Assembly: GCA_025093555.1 (NCBI GenBank)
Contig: JAIWNF010000005.1
Location: 496,001-560,000, forward strand
Direction: 5' to 3'
DNA from: Circinella umbellata
Taxonomy: Eukaryota; Mucoromycota; Mucoromycetes; Mucorales; Lichtheimiaceae
DNA length: 64,000 bases
The position numbers were made by a program, and so were the translations under genes. The notes below the pieces were generated by a model that was given only the letters and a program-made list of their open reading frames with translations, had not been told where the DNA came from and searched no databases. Positions 32,359 through 42,439 of this stretch are shown here, one piece after another; position 1 is the first letter of the stretch, and each line of letters opens with the position of its first letter.

Positions 32359-33622
32359 GTGATTCTGGATTAAGTATAGAACATAGGGCTAATTAAAACT
32401 CAGCAATTAAAAAATTATTTTGCATTATTTTATTTTTAAAATTGAATTTTATTAATTTAAAAAAATAAAAATGACAAAAAGAGAATATATCAAAACATCT
32501 CCAATTGAAAGAAAAAAGAAAAAGATAATTAATTAAAAATAAAGTAATCATAGAAAGCGAAATTGACGAAAATGTAAATGAAATTATTGAAAAAATAAAT
32601 TATAAAGAAGAATATTATAAAGTTAAGGAATGGAATGAAATAGTGTTTAATACATATCAACAATATAATATAACATCTATAAATGAATTATATTTTGCAT
32701 TGAATTATCATAATAAAATATTTATTGATGAAAATGATAAAAATAAATTTATGAATAAACAAGATTATCTTTCATTAAACTATAGAAAATTAGAATATAA
32801 AATAAGAAAGATTAAAATTAAGAAATTAAAAAAAGAATTTAATAAGCATATTAATAAAATAAATATTCTTGACGAAAAATTGAAAGAAATAGAAAAAGAT
32901 TTTAATATTTATTATAATAATAATATTACTATATGTAAAGAAATGTTATATAAAACAAAAGTTGGAAATGACATTTCTTATTGTAGAAAACATTTACCAC
33001 AATATTGTGAAAAATGTAATTATATATGCAATATAAATGATAAAACTGACAGATTATATTATAATAAAAAGTATAACATTTTAATTATTGTAAAAATTGT
33101 GCACATGAAATATATTTTGATAATTATTGTAAGAATTATAAGCTAGAAGATATATTTTATATTATTGATAAAAACAATAAACTTTATAAAACAAAAAAAG
33201 CATCAAGTAGTAGATATTATTTAAGTATAAAGAAAGATAATGAACATTATAATAATATAGAAAATATAAATGAGTTACAAGAGAAAGAAATTTTAGAATT
33301 TGCAGGATATGATACAAAAGATTATAATAACTTTACAAAATATAAATTATATAACAGAATTAAAAGAAGTACAGAATTATTAGAAACTTTTAACAAAAAT
33401 TTAGAAAATATAAAAATAAAAAGTTCTTTTTATACATATATAAGTAATATACAATTTAATTCTTTTAAAAAATTAATATAATATATTAAATATTAATGAA
33501 TTTGATAATATTTTAAGAATAGCAACATTATAAATATATTATATAACATTTCTTACCTTAATTGGACCTCTTGCTTAAATATTATTTAATGTCCCTGTAT
33601 TCTATACTTGATCTGTGATTCT
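32359..33622. mobile_element. AT-rich TIR element with 8-bp duplication and a passenger ORF
   Basis: The element spans 32367-33614 (1248 bp) between perfect 8-bp repeats GTGATTCT (32359-32366, 33615-33622). The left end GGATTAAGTATAGAACATAG and the right end (as inverse complement) AGATCAAGTATAGAATACAG match at 16 of 20 positions, followed by GG in both. Eight-bp duplications and G-initial TIRs of about 20 bp fit Merlin-type elements, and a Merlin-like transposase gene is next door. The only sizeable ORF (32643 onward) is not a transposase. Copy A has the empty site near 23900 (AAGTGATTCTTTAATG). Confidence 0.85.
32643..33481 (+). pseudogene. Passenger ORF of the AT-rich element (Lys-rich coiled coil plus Cys cluster)
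   Basis: A reading frame of about 280 codons, Lys/Asn/Tyr/Ile-rich. It begins MFNTYQQYNITSINELYFAL and continues with a long charged coiled-coil-like segment (KIRKIKIKKLKKEFNKH). It then has a cluster of Cys/His (ICKEMLYKTKVGNDISYCRK, HLPQYCEKCNYIC), suggesting a zinc-binding module, and a hydrophilic tail to 33481. In this arm one T is missing from a T run near 33081, breaking the frame. The inverted copy (37702-38283, minus) keeps that frame but has one A fewer near the end of the arm. Each copy is thus broken at a different homopolymer. I do not recognise the protein. The composition and Cys pattern are reminiscent of large DNA virus or microsporidian proteins. Confidence 0.5.
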
Positions 33623-35366
33623 TGAATATGGCTGTTGTTCTCATCTTCATCATCGCTCAGCTCTTTTGTGATAATATGACATTCATTATAGCTTTTTTTA
33701 CCACCCTATCATTGATAAAAGGTTAATTGGCCTTTCTTTTTTCTTTAAAATAAAAAATAATTACCTTCGCAATTTGCTAATTATTGATTTAGTTTTTTCT
33801 AGTAATTCGATGACAGGATATTTTGTTTTTAGCTGCTCAATTATCACTCTCTAGGTGTTATTGTTAAACCTGTACTCCAAAGAAGAATCAGGATAAACAC
33901 AGCTTGCGTCATTAAACAAAAAAATACCATTAATAAACCTAAAAATACAAGTAATTTGACAAGTCAATATATAGCATGATGTAAATATTGAAACAGTTAC
34001 AATTACTTACAACCCTTCCTGATGGGTGTCAAGTATAGTACTTTCACATTTTTCTATCAACAACTTTCTGTATTCAAGTAGAGCTTCTGATATGTCTACT
34101 TCATTCACTTGCCACTATAAAAACAAATATTGATGTAAGGACTATGCTAGATTATAAATAGAACACCTTACCTTCTATATTCTGTCTTCTGATATAACAA
34201 CAGGCGCAGTATTATGAGAGAGATATGTTGTTAGCTTTTTCTCTAGTTGTAGAATGTTTAGATAAGCAATCAGTATACACTTGGTTACATTTAGCAATAT
34301 ACTTATAGTATGCTGCTTATTATGTATGTGTTACTTACACGTTTATTAGTTGTAGGTATGGAAGGGGTGGATGTGGAAAAGGTGGATGTAGAGGTGGGTG
34401 TAGATAATGATGTTGCTTCTTGTCGATCTCTTTTACTAGAAGATAAGTAAATTACATATGATTGATGAATACCGATGCCAAATGTAACATTAGTTTTTTT
34501 TTTCTTTATTGTTACTTGGAGAGCTTCAGTTTTCATATTACTCACATCCGCGTTTTTTTTCAATCTCATCCCAGTCTGGTTGCTTGCTATTATAATTCTA
34601 TGTATATCAACATGTCAGTAAATTGGTTATGCAAAAGTTTATGTTTCATACCTTGATATTAAATTCTGCAACAGCTTTACTAAATCTTCTTCCCCAGATG
34701 TGCTTGTTTTCTCCTTTCTTGCTGCTCCTTATTATAATATCAGGGTATGCATCATGGAATCTCTTCAAGGAGATGATATTTTTTTCCTCTACAAGATACT
34801 TGCTGAAACCTAATATGTTGAATTAGTACTAACTCATTCTATTATATAAATTACAACTTACTCTTGTCAAAGTTTTAATTTTCATTAATCATAGTAACTA
34901 CAATTTTTAAGGAAGGTTCAAATACAATCTTGTATTATAGTAGCTTTTATAGCATTGACTGCAGTGGCTGTATTTAAAAAACCTAATTATTATGTTTTCT
35001 CCTAGATTATAAATTTTCTCATATAGAGAATAAACATTAATTAAATGATTACAAAAAATTTATAGAATTTAAGAATTCTATAATATTTTTATATACAAAT
35101 AAAATAATCATATGCTAAGAGATTAAAATCAAAATATAAATATTTCTATTTGAAATGTTAAAATAATAAAAAATATCAAAATTTATAAATTTATAAGTTT
35201 TTGGAGATTTTGACATTTATGGAATTTATAGATTTTATAAAAACATAAATTTATGAGATAAAGAAAAGGAAAAACAATTTGTTTTTATTTTTCACTACCA
35301 CCTAAACTAATTTTAATTAATTATATATATTTAAGAACAAATATTTATAATATACATCTTGTTTTT

Positions 35367-35559
35367 AGAATCTTATTCTTTCTTCAAATTTATTTTTTAC
35401 CCTTTATTTTTATCACATGTAAATTATTATGTGAAATCTAAAAATAAAATAAAAATTATTTTAAGGTCCAGTCGAACCTTAGAAATATTGAATATATTAC
35501 AAAATAAACAAAATAATTTAGGACTTAAATTTTTATTTATTTTTATAATTTTATTTCTC
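35367..35559. other. Palindrome spacer (about 193 bp)
   Basis: This AT-rich unique DNA between the two arms is the loop of the potential hairpin. The sequence TTAAGGTCCAGTCGAACCTT within it forms a small stem of its own (AAGGT/ACCTT). No gene is seen. Confidence 0.8.
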
Positions 35560-37302
35560 AAAAACAAGATGTATATTATAAATATTTGTTCTTAAATATA
35601 TATAATTAATTAAAATTAGTTTAGGTGGTAGTGAAAAATAAAAACAAATTGTTTTTCCTTTTCTTTATCTCATAAATTTATGTTTTTATAAAATCTATAA
35701 ATTCCATAAATGTCAAAATCTCCAAAAACTTATAAATTTATAAATTTTGATATTTTTTATTATTTTAACATTTCAAATAGAAATATTTATATTTTGATTT
35801 TAATCTCTTAGCATATGATTATTTTATTTGTATATAAAAATATTATAGAATTCTTAAATTCTATAAATTTTTGTAATCATTTAATTAATGTTTATTCTCT
35901 ATATGAGAAAATTTATAATCTAGGAGAAAACATAATAATTAGGTTTTTTAAATACAGCCACTGCAGTCAATGCTATAAAAGCTACTATAATACAAGATTG
36001 TATTTGAACCTTCCTTAAAAATTGTAGTTACTATGATTAATGAAAATTAAAACTTTGACAAGAGTAAGTTGTAATTTATATAATAGAATGAGTTAGTACT
36101 AATTCAACATATTAGGTTTCAGCAAGTATCTTGTAGAGGAAAAAAATATCATCTCCTTGAAGAGATTCCATGATGCATACCCTGATATTATAATAAGGAG
36201 CAGCAAGAAAGGAGAAAACAAGCACATCTGGGGAAGAAGATTTAGTAAAGCTGTTGCAGAATTTAATATCAAGGTATGAAACATAAACTTTTGCATAACC
36301 AATTTACTGACATGTTGATATACATAGAATTATAATAGCAAGCAACCAGACTGGGATGAGATTGAAAAAAAACGCGGATGTGAGTAATATGAAAACTGAA
36401 GCTCTCCAAGTAACAATAAAGAAAAAAAAAACTAATGTTACATTTGGCATCGGTATTCATCAATCATATGTAATTTACTTATCTTCTAGTAAAAGAGATC
36501 GACAAGAAGCAACATCATTATCTACACCCACCTCTACATCCACCTTTTCCACATCCACCCCTTCCATACCTACAACTAATAAACGTGTAAGTAACACATA
36601 CATAATAAGCAGCATACTATAAGTATATTGCTAAATGTAACCAAGTGTATACTGATTGCTTATCTAAACATTCTACAACTAGAGAAAAAGCTAACAACAT
36701 ATCTCTCTCATAATACTGCGCCTGTTGTTATATCAGAAGACAGAATATAGAAGGTAAGGTGTTCTATTTATAATCTAGCATAGTCCTTACATCAATATTT
36801 GTTTTTATAGTGGCAAGTGAATGAAGTAGACATATCAGAAGCTCTACTTGAATACAGAAAGTTGTTGATAGAAAAATGTGAAAGTACTATACTTGACACC
36901 CATCAGGAAGGGTTGTAAGTAATTGTAACTGTTTCAATATTTACATCATGCTATATATTGACTTGTCAAATTACTTGTATTTTTAGGTTTATTAATGGTA
37001 TTTTTTTGTTTAATGACGCAAGCTGTGTTTATCCTGATTCTTCTTTGGAGTACAGGTTTAACAATAACACCTAGAGAGTGATAATTGAGCAGCTAAAAAC
37101 AAAATATCCTGTCATCGAATTACTAGAAAAAACTAAATCAATAATTAGCAAATTGCGAAGGTAATTATTTTTTATTTTAAAGAAAAAAGAAAGGCCAATT
37201 AACCTTTTATCAATGATAGGGTGGTAAAAAAAGCTATAATGAATGTCATATTATCACAAAAGAGCTGAGCGATGATGAAGATGAGAACAACAGCCATATT
37301 CA

Positions 37303-38567
37303 AGAATCACAGATCAAGTATAGAATACAGGGACATTAAATAATATTTAAGCAAGAGGTCCAATTAAGGTAAGAAATGTTATATAATATATTTATAATGT
37401 TGCTATTCTTAAAATATTATCAAATTCATTAATATTTAATATATTATATTAATTTTTTTAAAAGAATTAAATTGTATATTACTTATATATGTATAAAAAG
37501 AACTTTTTATTTTTATATTTTCTAAATTTTTGTTAAAAGTTTCTAATAATTCTGTACTTCTTTTAATTCTGTTATATAATTTATATTTTGTAAAGTTATT
37601 ATAATCTTTTGTATCATATCCTGCAAATTCTAAAATTTCTTTCTCTTGTAACTCATTTATATTTTCTATATTATTATAATGTTCATTATCTTTCTTTATA
37701 CTTAAATAATATCTACTACTTGATGCTTTTTTGTTTTATAAAGTTTATTGTTTTTATCAATAATATAAAATATATCTTCTAGCTTATAATTCTTACAATA
37801 ATTATCAAAATATATTTCATGTGCACAATTTTTACAATAATTAAAAATGTTATACTTTTTATTATAATATAATCTGTCAGTTTTATCATTTATATTGCAT
37901 ATATAATTACATTTTTCACAATATTGTGGTAAATGTTTTCTACAATAAGAAATGTCATTTCCAACTTTTGTTTTATATAACATTTCTTTACATATAGTAA
38001 TATTATTATTATAATAAATATTAAAATCTTTTTCTATTTCTTTCAATTTTTCGTCAAGAATATTTATTTTATTAATATGCTTATTAAATTCTTTTTTTAA
38101 TTTCTTAATTTTAATCTTTCTTATTTTATATTCTAATTTTCTATAGTTTAATGAAAGATAATCTTGTTTATTCATAAATTTATTTTTATCATTTTCATCA
38201 ATAAATATTTTATTATGATAATTCAATGCAAAATATAATTCATTTATAGATGTTATATTATATTGTTGATATGTATTAAACACTATTTCATTCCATTCCT
38301 TAACTTTATAATATTCTTCTTTATAATTTATTTTTTCAATAATTTCATTTACATTTTCGTCAATTTCGCTTTCTATGATTACTTTATTTTTAATTAATTA
38401 TCTTTTTCTTTTTTCTTTCAATTGGAGATGTTTTGATATATTCTCTTTTTGTCATTTTTATTTTTTTAAATTAATAAAATTCAATTTTAAAAATAAAATA
38501 ATGCAAAATAATTTTTTAATTGCTGAGTTTTAATTAGCCCTATGTTCTATACTTAATCCAGAATCAC
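37303..38567. mobile_element. AT-rich TIR element, second (inverted) copy
   Basis: Copy of the 32367-33614 element at 37311-38559, flanked by AGAATCAC (37303-37310, 38560-38567), the inverse complement of GTGATTCT. It came with the inverted duplication rather than by independent insertion, because the target and position are the same. Confidence 0.88.
37445..38283 (-). pseudogene. Passenger ORF of the AT-rich element, inverted copy
   Basis: It starts at 38283 and is open to 37702 (193 codons), further than the left-arm copy because the T run is intact here. A missing A in an A run near 37727 then shifts the frame. The Cys/His cluster is complete in this copy. Downstream sequence continues to match the left-arm tail until about 37445. 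Confidence 0.5.
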
Positions 38568-39390
38568 TTAATAACATGTGTGTAATCTGAATATATAATA
38601 CAATTTTTAAAATGTGTGTATATATACACATACCTTTATATGCACCAATTTTAGAATCAAGTTCTGATCACCAAAATTATCCAAGAAAGCCGACCAATTG
38701 GAGAGTACTTTTTCGATTTCCGCTGTTTACCCACTAATGCTTGCATTTTTGGATGAAATACATATCTTGACAAGAAAAGGGTAATGATGTAGTAAATTAT
38801 CTTTTTGACTGTGCTATTAACATTTATATTTATACATAGAACTGATGAAAAAGCACCTTCTCAATCTGAACATTCTAGTAAGAAATCTTATCTTTTCACT
38901 GACTTATCTGTCAACTTTGAAGATGGTTGGATGCCCACGGAAGGTCTCTTACTGGTAGAGATAAAGCCCCCTAGAAAGTCTACAATAGAAGTAGACCAGA
39001 TTTAATAAAACTTGCTAATGAAATGAAAGACTCATTAGACAAGATGATTGAGGATGGTATTGATGATGCAGATATAACTGTTCTAGGATTGTTGATCAAA
39101 GGTGAGGCTCATTGAATAAAGTATTATAGTACAGTAAAAATATTTTATACAGATCAAACTCATAAGTGAGTATATCTATAGTAATAAAATTATTATTACC
39201 TATAATTTTTTTTAAATTTTATTCTTTCATTATCATTTCGGAGATTCAAATTATGTATATAATTAATTTCTATATTGAATTTTATTTTCTTAAAAAAAAA
39301 GAACATCAAAAGTATTAATCAAATATGGTTTTATTAAAGAAACATTTTCTTATATACTAACAGACAAAGCTTCATTCTATTAAAGATATT

Positions 39391-39684
39391 ATGAATGAAG
39401 TTATGAGAAAATACTTTGAAGATGAAGTTTTATGTAATACAAATAAAAATAAACAAAAACTTATGAAAAATATTATTGAAGAAAAAATGCTAGTTACAGA
39501 AATAAGAAACTTCTGGTATGTAAATAGCAGCCCGAATATATGTACAGATGTTTTTAAAAGTGGAAAGAAAATGGGCTATGTGTGCCATCAAAAAATAAGA
39601 ACAAATATAGGTGATAATAAATCTGACTATCTTTGTTCCACACATAGTAAATTACATATCCCCAAAAAAATAAAAAAAAGCTAA
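39391..39684 (+). CDS. 97-aa ORF with C...C...CxxH motif, inverted copy
   Basis: Same product as the 29641-29934 frame with Ile-5 replaced by Met. All Cys and His residues of the putative zinc motif are kept. Confidence 0.4.
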   Translation: MNEVMRKYFEDEVLCNTNKNKQKLMKNIIEEKMLVTEIRNFWYVNSSPNICTDVFKSGKKMGYVCHQKIRTNIGDNKSDYLCSTHSKLHIPKKIKKS

Positions 39685-39897
39685 TAAGAAATTATAGAAA
39701 AGATAGGTGAAGTGATATATAAAAATAGAAAAGACGATTATATTATACTTTAATATACATATCATAAAGATTACATTTTTTTTTACTTTTAAATTTTGAA
39801 TTCTACATATAATTATATAAAATAGATTAGTCATTTTAAAATTAAATATTAAAAAACATTACAGCTATTTATTTTTAAATTTTAGTATATATAATTT

Positions 39898-40164
39898 TTA
39901 AGATTCATATTTCATTTCAACATCTTCATCAGTAATATTATTATTTTTAGTATAATCCATATCATTTTTTAATATGTATATATGTTCATATTTTTTACCA
40001 GAATCTAACTTTATTATTATATATATAGTATTATCTTTTTTTACTCTAAATTTAACATCTACAATATTGAAGTTGTACTTATTATGATTGAATAGCTTAG
40101 TTGGGACAAAACTTCTTTTAATATCCTTAAAAAAACTTTGATTCAAAAATGGATTTTCTTTCAT
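39898..40164 (-). CDS. 88-aa AT-rich ORF, inverted copy
   Basis: Same product as the 29161-29427 frame with three amino-acid differences. It is still open. Confidence 0.38.
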   Translation of the reverse strand: MKENPFLNQSFFKDIKRSFVPTKLFNHNKYNFNIVDVKFRVKKDNTIYIIIKLDSGKKYEHIYILKNDMDYTKNNNITDEDVEMKYES

Positions 40165-40392
40165 TATTATTATGTATAATATATTTCTTTACTATATTTA
40201 GTTTTTTTATAATTTATATGTACTCTAGACAATATTTAAATCATTTTTATATTAATTGTTGAAGTAAAATCTAATTTATTAAATAAAGCATTCTTATTTA
40301 TTACCCTATATTTTTTGAACAACTTATTATTTTCTATCTTAGTTACTTCTAATAGTTTATTCCAAATATCATAATTATAATACTTTTTTTTT

Positions 40393-41086
40393 TCATTGAC
40401 ATTCTAGTAAATGATTATATAAAAGCTTTGTTGCTCTATATTGTGGCTTAATACTGCGTTTATAGCCATTCCAAGTACTTTCAATTGTATTTGTACATGC
40501 TTTTGAAGTAGGATCTTTGAAATATTTCTTATGATTTGCAGTTTCATGTTGAAAACCATTTTCTTTAAGCTTAATATATCCTTTCCAACAATCAGTTATT
40601 ATTTTGGTATTAGGTCCAACATACTTTTTAATATTTTTAATAATGTTTCTTCATCACGTTTTTCTACTGGTATTGTAAATACTTTTTTTGTATTTCTTTC
40701 TACCCCACCTAATACCTATACCCCATTAGCTTTATTTTCCTTTGTTATATTTTCTTTTATTAAATAAAGATTCATCAATTTCAACTTCTTTATTTTCTCC
40801 TCCAAGTATATTAGTTTTTATATTTCTTAATGTATCATTTACTATCAACTTTCCAAACATGTTATAATAATAACTAATAGTAACAGCTGATCAGCTGTTA
40901 ACTTTAATGAAACAGCAGCACTATTTTGAGGTGATTTTTTTAAAAATTCATATAGAATATGTAAAATTTTATGAGTTGGTAAATTTGATTTATAAAATAT
41001 AGTATTTTTAAATATTGAAACTGATTGTCTATATTGATAATTTAAACGTTTATAATATTTTAACTTTTTATAATATGCTGTCTTGC
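40393..41086 (-). pseudogene. IS1595/ISXO2-type transposase, truncated inverted copy
   Basis: Inverse of the 28100-28932 pseudogene, lacking about the first 45 codons because the palindrome arm ends here. It shares the in-frame TAG and the frameshifts with the left copy, so inactivation predates the duplication. Confidence 0.75.
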
Positions 41087-42010
41087 ATGCTATATATTGA
41101 CTTGTTAAACTACTTGTATCTTTAGGTTTATTAATGGTATTTTTTTGTTAATGACGCAAGCTGTGTCTATCCTGATTCTTCTTTGGAGTACAGGTTTGAT
41201 AATAACACATGGAGAGTGATAATTGAGCAGCTAAAAACAAAATATCCTATCGTCGAATTCCTAGAAAAAACTAAATCAATTATTAGTAAATTTATAAAGG
41301 TAATTGATTTTTTATTTTGAAGAAAAAAGGTAGATGAATTAACTTATTAATGATGGTAGGCTGGCAAAAAGAACTACAATGAATGTAGTGTTATCTAGGC
41401 TAGTGTTATCACAAAAGAATTGAGCGATGTTGAAGATGAAAATAACAGCCACATTAAAGAATCACTTACTAACATGTACGTAATCTGAATATAATACAGT
41501 TTTCAAAATGTGTGTGTATGTGTACTCATACTTTTATGTGCATCGGTTTTAGTATTAAGTTCCATTCACCCTAATTATCAAATGAAGACGACCAAGCAGA
41601 AAGCACTTTCTCCATCCCTGCCATCTACCCACTAATGCCTGCCAGATTTAATTAAACTTCCCCATGAAATGAAAGACTCTTTGGACAAGATGATTGACAG
41701 TGGTATTGATGATGCAGATAAAACTGTTATAGGATTGTTGATTGAAGGTGAGATTCATTAAGTAAAGTAATATAATACAGGGAAAGCTCTTTATATAGAT
41801 CAAACTCATAACCAGTCGTGTTATCATAGTTTTCGAAGTACATTGTTTGTTATGAATTTATATTATCAAGGTGTCTACTGGTTACTGTCTTTATCTGTTT
41901 TCTACATATCATGGGAGCGCACCAATTTTAGTGTTCCCCCAAGTTGCTATGAGGCACTATATACATTACAGGTAAATAAGTTTTAGATTCTACAAGAAAA
42001 GCTCATTTTA
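41087..42010 (+). pseudogene. Multi-exon gene family, copy D (3' fragment)
   Basis: Begins within the family at the intron before the FLFNDA exon. It continues through the KYPIVEFLEKT exon, a diverged EITATLKNHLLT-equivalent, and the LIKLPHEMKDSLDKMIDSGI and GLLIEGEI exon. It ends near 42010 with the segment matching the YEALYTLQVNKF end of copy A. The exon coding LFTDLSV...EIKPP is missing, apparently deleted around 41640. Divergence from copies B and C is clearly higher than between B and C, and comparable with copy A. Confidence 0.55.
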
Positions 42011-42439
42011 TACTGTACATAGCATGACACTTTAAAAAAATGGTGGGTAAAAATGAGTTATTTTATATTATATCTGATTTAACTCGGTTATCTTTAGTTC
42101 ACAGTTGTATATACTAGTTCAAACAGATATCTACTAGACTGTACTTGAAATATAGTAGGATTTACAGTAATTTATTTGTGGCTTTTGGTAAACATGGGCT
42201 TTTACCAATATTTATTGAAAAATAACTCAAGAAAACCATATTTCATCAGAAATTTTAGTTATTTCTAGTTTTGTGTATACTAGTAACTTGTAGTTTATTA
42301 TAAGATAGGGACGTTCCGGGGAGAAATACATGTATAAGTTTCAAGAAAATTGTAAGAAATTAATGTGTATGTAGTAAAAAATCATTTATTTCTACATAGT
42401 TAGTTATATAATGACGATCCTACCTCTAGCTTTTCTTTC

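Larger units (their letters stand above)
31775..35010 (-). pseudogene. Multi-exon gene family, copy B (left palindrome arm)
   Basis: Minus-strand copy homologous to copy A block by block: the exon with HIWGRRFSKAVAEFNIK near 34670-34800, the KKKKTNVTFGIGIHQSYVIYL exon at 34430-34540, then the FLFNDA, LFTDLSVNFEDGWMP and LLVEIKPP exons to about 31800. The start codon frame is broken soon after Met (Met-Ile-Asn-Glu-Asn-stop in this copy's version). The 1248-bp AT-rich element at 32367-33614 interrupts it. Relative to copy A it lacks the 3' end (YIPRDRND block), which has been replaced by the Merlin-like AT-rich DNA at about 30157. Confidence 0.65.
28240..35366 (+). repeat. Left arm of a large palindrome
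   Basis: This segment, excluding hAT element B plus one target copy (1601 bp), is inversely repeated at 35560-41086. Coordinates pair with a constant sum: 70925-70926 inside 31.8-35.4 kb and 69325 outside the hAT insertion. It contains copy B, the AT-rich element and the Merlin-like insert. Confidence 0.93.
35915..39150 (+). pseudogene. Multi-exon gene family, copy C (right palindrome arm)
   Basis: Mirror copy of B on the plus strand. The ATG is at 36033 and is followed five codons later by a stop. Blocks are EEKNIISLKRFHDAYPD, HIWGRRFSKAVAEFNIK, an ORF at 36356-36622 (VTFGIGIHQSYVIYL), WQVNEVDISEALLEY, and 38805-39005 with LFTDLSVNFEDGWMP and LLLVEIKPP. The short open frames translate identically to those of B, showing very recent duplication or ongoing gene conversion. 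It carries the same AT-rich element (37311-38559, flanked by AGAATCAC). Confidence 0.65.
35560..41086 (-). repeat. Right arm of a large palindrome
   Basis: Inverse complement of the left arm, nearly identical, without the hAT element. It ends abruptly at about 41086 inside the transposase pseudogene, where gene-family copy D begins (GCATGCTATATATTGACTTG). The small ORFs of the left arm are all found again in the opposite orientation. Confidence 0.93.

Noticed and set aside
28240..41086. Palindrome as a simple mirrored assembly artefact
   Set aside because: The arms differ by a 1.6-kb insertion with its own duplication, several substitutions and homopolymer indels, and the outer flanks are different. 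Long reads are still needed for final proof.
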